From NCBI GenBank assembly GCA_013397935.1, contig VZRN01000634.1, positions 1,293,872-1,357,871 on the forward strand: DNA of 64,000 bases, given 5' to 3'. Position numbers and translations under genes: made by a program. The stretch's first letter is position 1; each line of letters opens with the position of its first letter. Source of the DNA: Dasyornis broadbenti. Its lineage: Eukaryota > Chordata > Aves > Passeriformes > Dasyornithidae. The notes under the pieces are model-generated. The model was not told where the DNA came from. It did not search any database and worked only from the letters and a program-made list of their open reading frames with translations. Below, one piece after another: positions 25,405 through 35,660 of the stretch.

Positions 25405-28110
25405 GTGCACCAGCCTAATGCCTGTGGTAGACTATATATCAGATTAAGTGTATATTATTTGCTTTTTGCTGAAATTTAAGTCTAACACTGTGGGCTGGAG
25501 TTGATATATTTGCTGCAGAAGGACTTGCTTTCACAACTGAGAGGCTTTGTTTGTTTGTTCTTTGTTTGAAACAGAGAACTTGTTCTGTAAGAGGAATAGA
25601 GAGACCATATATAAATTTCCTAAGTGGAAAAATATTGTGAAAGGAATTGCAATGCCAAAAAGTAAAATCTGTTCTCCCTAAATGTATGTATGCATGTGTG
25701 TGTGTTTGTATGTGTGTGTGTGTGTGTATTGTGTACAGACAAAAATAATTAGACTTGTAGTTGGCATAGCGCATAATGCCTACTCATGCTGTTGACAGTT
25801 ACTTAATAATGCACGTTCTCCCATTCTCTCCAGCTGAATTCTTAAGGCATTACCATGGGGATTTCCCTTTTCGGGGATTGCAGCTGAGCTCCAGGACTAG
25901 CTGTTTTTGTGATGTGCATCTTGACTGGCTGCAGTAGCCCTTATTCAGGAACTCCATCCAAGCATCTCCTGCAGAGAATGAAACCATCAGTTGTCCTCAA
26001 AGAAGAGCTCCACGCTGCAGCAATGGTGAGCCTTGTGCCTTTGAGTCTTTCAGGGTGATGGGAGCTTGGATTCTGACATGCTCAAAGCATGGCTAGGAGT
26101 TGGAATTCCAGCATAGCACCATATGAAGTGGGATACAGTCAAATGTACTTCTCAGAGAAGTAGGCTTGAAGCTTTTAGAAACCATTGTGATCCTTTAAGG
26201 ATCTAAGAATGCTCAACAGGTAAACAAATCATGGCTCTGAAAGTGCAGCCACAGTTTGAAATTGGCTGAGGTCTGCAGTCCTGCTGTCTTATAAAATGAT
26301 AGCTTTTCTTCTGTTCTGCCAATGCCAGAAACTTGCCCACAAAATAAGCAGTCCTGTATCCTTTAAAATTAGCAATTTGTCCACCCAAAATGATGAGATG
26401 GCCTTAAAAATGGGAAAAATATCTTTTCTGCTTAAATTGGAGTCCTTTTGAAGGTTGTCCTGCTGTCTGGGTTTGTCAACTTCTATTTTGTATTCAGCTC
26501 CTATTTTGAAGACTTTCTGTGGGGATTATAGAAAAGAATAGAACGGATGGAAACTTTCAGCTTTTGTTTAAAAAGAAAAATAGGTAACTCTGTCTTGCTG
26601 CTTGATTTCTGCAGCTGAAATTCTCGGAATCATCATGATTTAGCATTGTTAGCGATGACTAGAAGTGATGTCTATGGGTTTGGGATCCCTTGGGTTTTAA
26701 ATAAAATTTGGAGATATCTTGGCAATGTGTGTGTCATGTCATTCCCCCTGAGCTCCTATTGAATCTCATTAAAACGGAGGAGACTCCTCAGTTGTGAAAA
26801 TATAAATGTTAAGAAGGGAGTGCAAAGTCTATTTGTGATAATTTAAGCTGTAATTTTTCTCCCAAAGCTTTGGGAAGCATCGCCCCCCCCCCTTCACTCT
26901 GTGGCACTCTGACCTCCTCTAGCGGTGGCTGGGCCACAGAGAGCCTCTCCCAGCTCTGCCTGGGAGGACACCGGCGCTGGCACCCGGTCAATTGGAAGGG
27001 GATCTCTGCTGTCAGACATCTACTGCTGTGAGAAGTTTCCAGTTCTCTCAGATTCAGCCATGTTTTCAGCTTCTGCCTTGATTTTTCCTTTGGACAATAC
27101 CAGAAGCTTCATGTCAGTGTGTGTCACTCGGAGGAGCCAGAGAGACATGATGGTGGAAGTCTGATAGCGCCTCTTAGTCCTCTTGTTTTTAGCCTAGGTT
27201 TCTAAAGTATGAAACCAGCAAGGAACAAATACCAAATGTTCTTTTTTCTTTTTTCCCGCCTCTCTCTTTTTAAAATGCAAACATGGGGAAAAGACCCAAG
27301 TTTCAATTTCTCCTCAAATTTATAGTCTTTTTCCTGTAACTGTGGATGCTTGAAAAATCAAGAGTAATGCCACAAAGGGGAAATATGTTTGTCTCGTACT
27401 CGTTGTCTTGGCTCACTTGACCCTGTTGGGGATGTGCCCTTCCATTGTGTGCTGCTGTTGGGCCTGGGAGGACAAACAAAGGGAAACGAGCTCTGTGTGA
27501 GCCCGCGTCTTGATCAGGGATGGGCTGAATTAGCTGGAAAGCCCTTGACTCAATGAGGAGTCTAAGGATGCAGCTCCAGTGTGCCTGGGTACTCTGTTTG
27601 CCCTTAGCACTGCTTGCCTTCAGTCTGGGTGTTCTGTGGAGAGTGCAGGCAGTGCTGGGGGTGATTTCCAATGGGCCTTCCTGGATTTGAGGGGAGAGAA
27701 AGGCTGAACCAAAACTTTTAAGAGATACTGAATCACATCCCACAACAACAAGAGGGCAAGAGATGTTTTCTTCAGTGGTCCCTTCCACGGGACAGAAAGC
27801 CAAGAGGTTTAGTCCAGTGATCTTCACTATAGTCTCTGGTTTGCTGTGTTATTGCATTCAAGGATGTGCAGATGTAGTTAAGCAAAATCCTGCAGAGCAG
27901 AAACGGCAGGATTGGATCTGGCATAGTGGGACTCTCCCTCCCAGAACACTGGATTCTCACTTTCAACATAAATAATGAAAGACCAGCTCCAAAAGGGTCG
28001 AGTGTCCTTCTCTCTTAAATCTCTAAAGCCCTTCCAGTTGCTGCCCTGGACTGGTTTGTTTGGCAAGGGCTCCTCTCTAGCTGGCAGTCCTTTCTCTTTG
28101 CGAAAACTCA
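25405..28110. other. Unique non-coding DNA
   Basis: No gene is recognised. The stretch contains the TG microsatellite (25682-25734) and a run of ten C (26883-26892). A GGGGATTTCC word at 25857-25866 fits the NF-kB consensus, but so short a degenerate word is expected by chance. A 174-codon minus-strand open frame (27303-27827) has no recognisable feature. Confidence 0.65.
25682..25734. repeat. TG/TATG microsatellite
   Basis: An interrupted (TG)n tract with TATG and TTTG units. The purest part is about nine TG units just before TATTGTG. It is a likely length-polymorphic simple repeat. Confidence 0.95.
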
Positions 28111-28355
28111 GTGCATAGTGGCTTTAAGCTGTAAGAGGGTAGATTTAGATTAGATCCTAGGAAGAAATTCTTCCCTGTGAGGGTGGGGAGGCCCTGGCAC
28201 AGGCTGCGCCTGGTTCCCTGGAAGTGTCCAAGGCCAGGCTGGACAGGGCTTGGAGCAACCTGGGACAGTGGACGGTGTCCCTGCCCATGGCAGGGACTTG
28301 GCACTAAATGATCTTTAAAGTCCTTTCCAACCCAAACCATTCCATGATTCTCTAG
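28111..28355 (+). mobile_element. CR1 LINE, 3'-end fragment
   Basis: In order: GTGGCTTTAAGCTG, GTAGATTTAGATTAGA, GGAAGAAATTCTTCCCTGTG, AGGGTGGGGAGGCCCTGGCA, a diverged or shortened GCTGCGCCTGGTT segment, CCCTGGAAGTGTCCAAGGCC, TTGGAGCAACCTGGGACAGT, CCCTGCCCATGGCAGGG and ATGATCTTTAAAGTCC, ending CCATTCCATGATTCTCTAGG. This is the standard avian CR1 3' end. Compared with the copy at 41862, about 25 bases around 'cccagagaagttgtggatgc' are missing. The copy is dead and 5'-truncated. Confidence 0.95.
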
Positions 28356-28954
28356 GAAGTGAAGGCATTGTTTCAACAGCATAAATGTCTCTTGAGACTT
28401 AAGTTACTGTGTGTTTCTTTTTCTTTTAGTTGAATCTTTTTTGGCTAAATCTAGGTGAAATACTTGCTTTATTATGTTTTAAAAAGGAATGTTAGCTGCT
28501 GATTTTGCTACTGTGTTTTCTTTTATCTCAGATGATTTTTACATTTCAGAAATGCTGAAAAAAACAGGAATGCAGCAGGTTTTAGCTGTGTTTATGACTC
28601 CGGGAGAAACAGTTTAGTATGATGCGTGAAAATAGGGTCCTCATTCTGCTTTTGTTTCTTTAGCATTGCAGCCCAGGAAAAGATTTAATACAGGAATAGA
28701 AGTGAGGTAAAGACCATGAAAGACCCATGGTGTGTTTAAAACCTGCCCTAAAAATGATCAGTCATGATTTGGCGAGCGTGGTGGAAGTACTTGGTTAAAG
28801 TCCACTGCCACCACTTGAACTTATCCCAGGCATTGGGAGCACGTCCAGGTGGGTGTTGGGGTTATAATTTTTGTAATGCACTGATTTATTTTCTTCCCCA
28901 CAAGTGTCAGCTTCTTAGGGGACTTTTATGTGCTTTAGTGTTCTTCCAAAAGTT
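28356..28954. other. Unique non-coding DNA
   Basis: Nothing is recognised in this stretch apart from ordinary AT-rich sequence. Confidence 0.6.
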
Positions 28955-29069
28955 ACAAACAAAACAAAGAACAAACCTCAATACCACCCCCCAAGAAAAA
29001 AATAAAACAAACAACAACAACGGGGAAAAAAAAAAACCCAACAAAACCCAACCAAACAAAAAAAAACCA
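28955..29069. repeat. A/C-rich low-complexity tract
   Basis: An A-rich tract with CAAA, CAACAA and CCCAACAAAA units and a run of A around 29026-29036. It is one of few A-rich tracts on the + strand, where T-rich tracts dominate. The Lys/Asn/Pro/Thr-rich open frame across it (28764-29117) is an artefact. Confidence 0.92.
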
Positions 29070-30204
29070 GTGAAAGTGGAAGTTTGGCGCCAGGTTACAC
29101 ATAAATGTAGTTTTTAGGAGATTGATGGTGATTTTTTAGATATGTGAGATTTGGTCATACTGTCAAATGTTTTAAAACTTCAGTTGTTCTAAACTTGCAT
29201 GTTAATGGTAGTTTTGGTAGATTTTGGATAGAGCTTGGAGCTGATACCCCTGAGTCTGTGCAGGCAGCATCTGCAGGCTAAACGTCTGTATCTTGTTCCT
29301 GAACTGCTCCATCATCCTCTGTGGATGTAAGGGGATTTGGCTTTGCTGCATCAGTCTCTTTGAGACAAGCAAAAGGGAAGATTATTTCCCCTCTAAAAAG
29401 CTTTCTCTGCTTTGCATCCATATCTATTTCAGTGACTTCAGATCTCTTTCCTTTTCTTTTTTTTTTTTTTTTGGAGAGTGGAGAGAGTGTTTAAACTGAA
29501 GACTTATGGAGCATGGCAGTGCTGGGAACTTTTCTAAGCCCCAGGCAAAAACTAAACATCAGTATATTGCAGTCTGTTTGTATAGAATATTTGAAGAACT
29601 TCATTTTTATCTTAAAGCAGTTTAAGACTCTGGAGAGATACACAAATCTCTTCCTTCTCCCTATGAAAATAGGAGCAAATATGTATTGCTGCTACATTCT
29701 AGTACTTTTTTTTGTGATCCTTTACCCCACAATTAAATATTTTCCAATTTGATTAATCTTTGTAGTGCAGGGAAAGCTGTGTTTAATTCTGTTGTGATCA
29801 CCTCTCCCAAACAGGCAACAGATTTTTCCTGAAATGAACGAATTTGTTTGAATAAAGGTGGTTTTCCAAACAATCTGCTTTATCTTCATTTAAAAATTGT
29901 AGTGATGGATCTGCTTTGCTATCACCTGTGGTGAATGACTTCCAGCCAAGTCAGACTGTGTTTAACTTGAGTTTCTGTTAGGCCTTTGCTAGACTGGGAA
30001 ACTGTTATCACAGTTTGGTGTGCATGAACCTACGCTTTGATAAGCTAATTAGACAGAGTTCTCGCACTAAAATGCATCTCCACATCCTTTAATCAGGTCT
30101 GTGACTCTGCTTTTGGCTGCTCTGAATTTAAAGAGGTATTTTCTGTTCCTACCCCTCTGCCTGTTCCCTCTCCCTTGCTATGCTCTGTGGTTTCCCTTTA
30201 AATA
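29070..30204. other. Unique non-coding DNA
   Basis: No gene is seen. It contains a pyrimidine/T run at about 29447-29472. Confidence 0.6.
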
Positions 30205-30297
30205 TCCTTGGGGGTGGAACTGTCTGTGTGTTTTGTACATTATTGAGGATCTGGGAGGGCCTCTAGGTACTGCATTAATAAATGTTAAATAATAAAG
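30205..30297 (+). repeat. Ancient SINE/LINE 3' tail
   Basis: The segment reads CCTTGGGGGTGGAACTGTCT, TGTTTTGTACATTATTGAGG, GGGCCTCTAGGTACTGC and then ATTAATAAATGTTAAATAAT. These blocks parallel the remembered sauropsid tail 'ctttggggcagggactgtct...tgtttgtaca...ggggctcctaggtgct...aataaataataat'. It is the same kind of 3' tail as in the element at 3765-4001, without a recognisable SINE body upstream. Confidence 0.6.
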
Positions 30298-31456
30298 CCG
30301 AGAAGAGGTGTTGCATTAGCAGTGTATGGGTGTACCAGTGAAGAAATGGAGAGCAGATCCTCTTAAGTCTCTCCCCTTGCTTAACCAGCTGGGGGCATGG
30401 GAGGTGCTTTGAAGACCCACTGTGGCAAAATCATCATCATATGTCCTTCATAAAAACATTGATGGTTAGGATCTGTGTCCCTTCCATGTTCTGGGTTTTT
30501 TCCCCTGAAAAATGCTGCTGCCTTCTTCTTGAAAGCTGAGAGAGATCCCCAAAGCTTACCAGGCAGAAAAGCTCAGGGAGCTCTCAAAGGATATTGCTGC
30601 TTTTCCCTCTAACCCTTACAGTCTTTACCTTTCCTCTGTTCTTTTTTCTGTCTTTGCTAGTAAGGCGCTGTGTGCAGTCTTCTGTGAACCTTTGTGGGCC
30701 AGATTTCTCCCAGGTGCCTTTTTTCCTCCTCAGTAGCTGCAGAAGAAGCAGTGGATCTGAGGGGCAGATGCGTTTTATGATTTATGACACTTTATAAAGT
30801 GCATTTTGTAGCAGGATTGACAGAGCTGGAGACTGAAGTCCACCCAAGTTTGAGGATGCAGAGGCAGGCAGGGGATGGATCTGTTCCTGGTGACTGTCCC
30901 TGTGTCATAGACTGAGTGGGGACGCTTCTGCTTACTCAGTCCTTGCTTCCCCGCTTACACTGTCTGCATCAAGAGCTGGGGGATAATACCAGGAGAGCCC
31001 AGGACCTGTCTGTGCTGGGAGCCAGAGGCATTTTACACCACCGACACTTCTCCAGAAGCCATGGCAAGGCTCCTGCATGTGACCAGGCTCCCTTATCAGC
31101 TGTTGATCTAAAGCTGGGCTTATTTAGACAACGCTTCCTCTTCCTCCATGGGCTACCTCCTGATGCAGGGGTGTCAGCACAGCTCACAGTGTGAGGAGCT
31201 GGGTTTTATTCCGTGTTCCCTTGGCACTCGGGTGCTCTGTCAGAGACTTCAAACAGGGTTCTTTCCCACGGTTTGTCTCTGCTTCTGCCCCTTTCTTGCC
31301 TGTAGCCTCAGGGCTTCAGCTCTCCAGCCATCTATTTATATGGCCCTCATTTGTCTTAGTCTCTTTGGCACTTATATGGCTCCCATTGGCCCAGGGCCTG
31401 AATGCCTCCCAATCTTTAATATATTTATCTTCACACATGCAGACACACATGCATAC
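30298..31456. other. Unique non-coding DNA
   Basis: No gene is recognised. Open frames of 92-105 codons on both strands (30916-31508) overlap each other and have no recognisable feature. Confidence 0.6.
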
Positions 31457-31534
31457 CTGTGAGGTCAGGAAGTACCAGTGCCCTTGTTGTACAGATGGAG
31501 GACATTAAATGGTAATTGGCTAAACTGGGAGCAG
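31457..31534 (-). repeat. MIR-like core fragment
   Basis: CTGTGAGGTCAGGAAGTACC, then CCCTTGTTGTACAGATGGAG, ACATTAAATGGTAATTGGCT and GGGAGCAGGTGG parallel the reverse-strand MIR core ('cctgtgaggtaggtattat', 'cccattttacagatggg', 'gttaagtgactt', then 'ctagtaagtgg'). It is strongly diverged, as expected for an element predating birds. Confidence 0.5.
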
Positions 31535-34500
31535 GTGGTGGTGGGGATGGAGGAAGGCTGCTCTCACATGGTACAGAAAATGGCATCACAAGAAATGGTT
31601 CATCGGCCCTAGTGCAGCACTGGGAAGACGGGTCTCCCCATTCACACGCGAGTCTTGCAGCCAGTGTAATATGAGGTCCTAGTCACGCCCTATCCCTGTT
31701 TTGGCCTCTTCATTCTTTAATCTTGGTTTGAAATATTTTTGTCCCAGTGTTACAACTTTAGATGCAAAAGCTTCTGTCAAATTGCCCAGCCAGGATGGGA
31801 GAGGGAGGTTGGAGTCCTCTTAGTCTGACAGTAAAAGCAAAGGATCTTTTAGTGGCAGTGTCCTTCCTTCTTGCTCACTGGGTTTGCTGTTCTTGGAGGG
31901 GGGGTTGGTTCCCTCTTTTCAGTTGCTTCAAAGTGGGGATGGGCGCAGCAGCCTTAAGTGTGGCCATAGGCTCAGGATGTGCTTTGTTTTGCTGGAGCAC
32001 TCTGAGCAGGCTCTCTGCTGGGGTAGGAATTTTTGGCAGCTCATACGCAGCCACACTGTTCCTTGGCAGTAGCTTTCCCTTAGCCTTTCCCAAAGATGGC
32101 AATGCTGCCAAGCATTTCTCCAAATGCTTTGCAAACACGTCCCATGACCCATGCGCCTTCAGCACAGACACAATGCTTGTTGCATTTAGGGAGCTCAACC
32201 AAAGTCCACTGGGGGTCAGTGGTAGCCCCATTCTTTTCAGTCCGTGGTGTCTTCTCCTGTGCTTAAAGTTGAGGCAGTGCAGAAATGAGCTGGAGCCAGT
32301 GTGTGGGAATTGCGAAGGGAGAAGTCAGGTGGCTGTTCCCTGGGCCTGTGCCTGGCTGATAGACCACAGTGTCTAATTAGTGTGGCAGCTGTTCTCCGTT
32401 AGCAGTGCTTTCCTTAGGCGCCTCCACTAATGTTCTTGATAGGAGCGAAGGAGAGAAAGGAGGAGGAAATTGCATCTATATTTAATTAATACTGCATCCA
32501 TATTTTATTATGGAGAGCCCTTAGGTGCAGGAAGATTCTCAGTAAGAACAATTGCTGTAGAGTGCTGAAGCCATTGTGTGGTGCTGAGGAGGTGAACTTT
32601 GGTTTTAAAAACAAACCCAAATTCCTTCCAGGGTAACCTGGGAAAGCCCAGACACCCTCTGCCACTCACCTCTCAGCCTGAGGCTGAAAAGCAAGTGGCA
32701 AATTTGCTGATAATTCATATTTGATTGGCTTTAATATCTTCTTATATTGTAAGCGAGAAAGGTTCAGTGGGCTGCAGACAAACACCACACTGATTATGTT
32801 TTCCTTTTGATAAGCTGGCAGACTTGGAGAGGTTTCTTTTTTCATTCTCTGAGCTTACTCCCGTCATCCAGCTGCATGCTGTGCACCTTCTCTCCTGTCT
32901 CTGAATCCCAGTGAGGAGACACAGTGTGTTGTTGGAATGGCTATCACGTTCCCGTGGATTGCTGTGGCTGAGGTGGGGCTGGCAGTGTGGGGCTGGCTGG
33001 AGCTGGGAGCAAATGACAGATGCTGGTGGCTGGAGTGGCTTTGGCTGCTTTTGAGGCCACCTTGAGGCATCGCTCTCTGGGCAGCTGGGTGGGACACACC
33101 GTGGAACATGGAGGAAGCTGGGGACGTTTTGGGGTCAGCCTGAGTGGGGCTGAGCAGGGCTTTGGCAACAAAGCCAGCACGTGGCCCGGTGGCTGGAGCC
33201 CCCAGTCCTGCACACGGGTGGGTTACCACTGCTGTCCTGCTGTGGCGGCGAGGCACAGGCTGACCTGCTGTCAGCACTCAGCCCTCTGTCCTCATTAGAG
33301 GCCAGCTTGGGCCAGCAAGGAGACATTTTATACTGCAGTCAGAGAAGCAAAAAATAAAACTGTGTGTTGGAATAGCCTGAGCCTCTTCAACTATTTTGTA
33401 CACACCCTTCATGCCCCATTAGTACCATTGTTTTGTTCAGTCAGCACGTGGTACAGCCTTTCTTGTACTCTTCCAAAAACATCTTATTCTCCAAAATGTT
33501 GTTATACTCTGTGGTTTCCGTTATTATAAACACATGCAAACAATTGTTATCCAAAGAAAACTATGATTTGATTTTAAAATCTTCCTCCTTCTCCTTTCAC
33601 TGATTCCACAGTTTTTCCTTGGTAGTATCCAAATTTCAGGGAGAAAGGAAAGCTGAAGACAGAAATGTTTACAGAAAGGAGCGTTTTTGCCTTTCCACAA
33701 CTACAAAAGAAACATTTGTTGCCTCAGATAACTCCTAAACAAACTGCCGCTAAACCAATTACTGTTATTTTTCTATTATCCTCCTATTTGAGAGTAAATA
33801 GCCACTTCATGAATATGTTAATTATCTAGTAGGTGCAGAAGATAAGTGGATTTTGTATCTTCACAAATGATGATACACTTCTATTGTATACAAAAATTTC
33901 CAGCAAGGATTTTTCCCAAGTATTTGGGGTCAGGTGTTTGCAAGTTAAACCGCTCACAACTGGACCCTTTGCTTTGATAACTTAAAGATTTAGCAAAGAT
34001 TGAACAGTTGAGTAAATGAAGTTGTTGTTTTTTTTTTTTTTAAGAAAAAGCAGGTGGATGAGCAATAAGAACCAAGTCCCTACAACAGCTGAGCTTTTAA
34101 ATCGTGTTGTGTTTCTGTATGAGGTTTTAAAGGCTAACAGAGAGGTTATGGAAAAAAATCACTTGTGTAAGTACTGCAGGGTGGTATGTCTGTGTACTAT
34201 TAAATACACGGATAGTGTTATTCTATTTAAATTGGGCTGTCTGCAGGACAGAAATTACTTGTGAATTTATCTGTCAGTAAAAGCTGCAGGTTAGATACGT
34301 TTGTTTATGTTTTAAATCATCCAAATATTTATTTTAGAGCGAGTATGCTTATTTAGGCTGTGGAGAAGCAGCAAAATGATGATTTTCTGTTTGGAGATGT
34401 GTACATGTGTACATTTAGGAAGAAAAATTAAATATTCTGCAAAGTTGAATGCACCATTGTGCCAGATAATTAAAATGTAAATGTAAGTATCTATGCCTGC

Positions 34501-35524
34501 TTTGTGATTTTTTTAATACTTTTAAGTTAGTTGTCTTTTAAAACATGTGGTCAGCTGTTGTATTCACATATGGTCAAATGATCAAAGTCTGAACTCCTCT
34601 CTAATTGTCCCCTGCTGCTTGTCTGCTCTGTCCATGATCAAGGCCTCAGCAGGTGATAAGAAAGGCATGAGAACAGGCTGGAAGGAGAATGAACTACTGA
34701 GGGGCCCAAGCTGAAAGAAATAAAGACTTCCAGTACATCACCCTGACAGTAAAGAACCAAGAAAAAGTGAAGTCTGGGTAGTTCTTATTTTTTCTTTCTT
34801 TCTCACCCTTTTTTCCCCTTTGCTCACCAATCTGCATGTATTTTTTTAAAGGCGAAATGCAAATAGGGTAGTCTCTGTGTATTCTCAGCTCATATAAAAG
34901 ACAGAACCAAATAGCTTTCTGCAGACATGTTTATTTACTTGTGAGGAGGAGGAAGCTGCTAAGTCACACAGTTTATAGTATTTCACATGTTTGTGGAAAT
35001 CATTGCAATTCTTTTCACTTGTGCTTGTCATTGTTTGCCTGGAGTTCACTTTGCCAGATGGTGCTTTATTGTCACTGGTGTCCACACCTCACTCTTGCAT
35101 CACTTCAAGACCAAATGGTGTGAAGAGCTTTAATACTTAGAGGATTTAGTAAAAGTAAATCCACACTTTGTGGAAGGTTCATTCTCAGCTATTCAGGCAG
35201 GTCTAGCACTTATTCCGAGAGGCAGTAGCTGACCCTAGGAGTGAAGGAAGGGTGAAATAAATGGATTGTCTTTGTCACTCCCGTTTGTCCCCTGCTCTCT
35301 TGCAGTCAAAATGCCGATGGAAAATGAAGGGTCAATATTAGATTTAGAATAAACAGTTAACACTTAAAGAAAGGAAGGTGCATTGTCAGATTCTCCCCTC
35401 CTCCCCTCCAGCAAGTGTAGAAAACAGTTGGCTGCATTTCTAAAGCTAAATTTCTTAGGCTTGCAGTAATGTATTTGTATGCATCATGTTTTTGGAACCA
35501 CGTGAGGATTAATTTTTTACATGA
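31535..35524. other. Unique non-coding DNA, partly GC-rich
   Basis: Between about 31.8 and 33.3 kb the DNA is more GC-rich than its surroundings, and several frames are open on both strands. These include 204 codons at 31762-32376 (+), with 118- and 74-codon minus frames inside it, and 137 codons at 32864-33277 (-). None shows a recognisable domain, signal peptide or splice structure, and the mutual overlap argues against coding. A T-run follows at 34028-34040. The rest is AT-rich with nothing recognised. Confidence 0.6.
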
Positions 35525-35538
35525 ATTTGCATGCAAAT
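35525..35538. promoter_or_regulatory. Palindromic POU-octamer motif
   Basis: ATTTGCATGCAAAT is a perfect 14-bp palindrome made of two overlapping octamer sites, ATTTGCAT and its complement ATGCAAAT. The octamer is the known DNA target of POU/Oct factors. Occupancy is an inference. A 14-bp exact word like this is not expected by chance in 64 kb. Confidence 0.4.
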
Positions 35539-35610
35539 AGAGTACTCCCTTTTGGCTTCCGCAGAGTTGTTTCTTAATGTTTGCAAACACTGTCACTCAG
35601 ATGCAAGAAG

Positions 35611-35660
35611 TGCCATTGCCCCATTTTACAGACGAGGAGGCAGTGGCTGACTCAGAAAGA
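35611..35660 (-). repeat. MIR-like core fragment
   Basis: CATTGCCCCATTTTACAGAC, GAGGAGGCAGTGGCTGACTC and AGAAAGACGTGAG parallel the reverse-strand MIR core 'attatccccattttacagatgaggaaactgaggc...gaaaggttaagtgac'. The first block is nearly exact and the remainder is diverged. Confidence 0.55.

Noticed and set aside
25857..25866. NF-kB site GGGGATTTCC
   Set aside because: A degenerate 10-mer is expected several times in 64 kb, and nothing else supports regulation here.
27303..27827. 174-codon minus-strand open frame as a gene
   Set aside because: No recognisable motif or splice structure. The length is reachable by chance in moderately GC-rich DNA.
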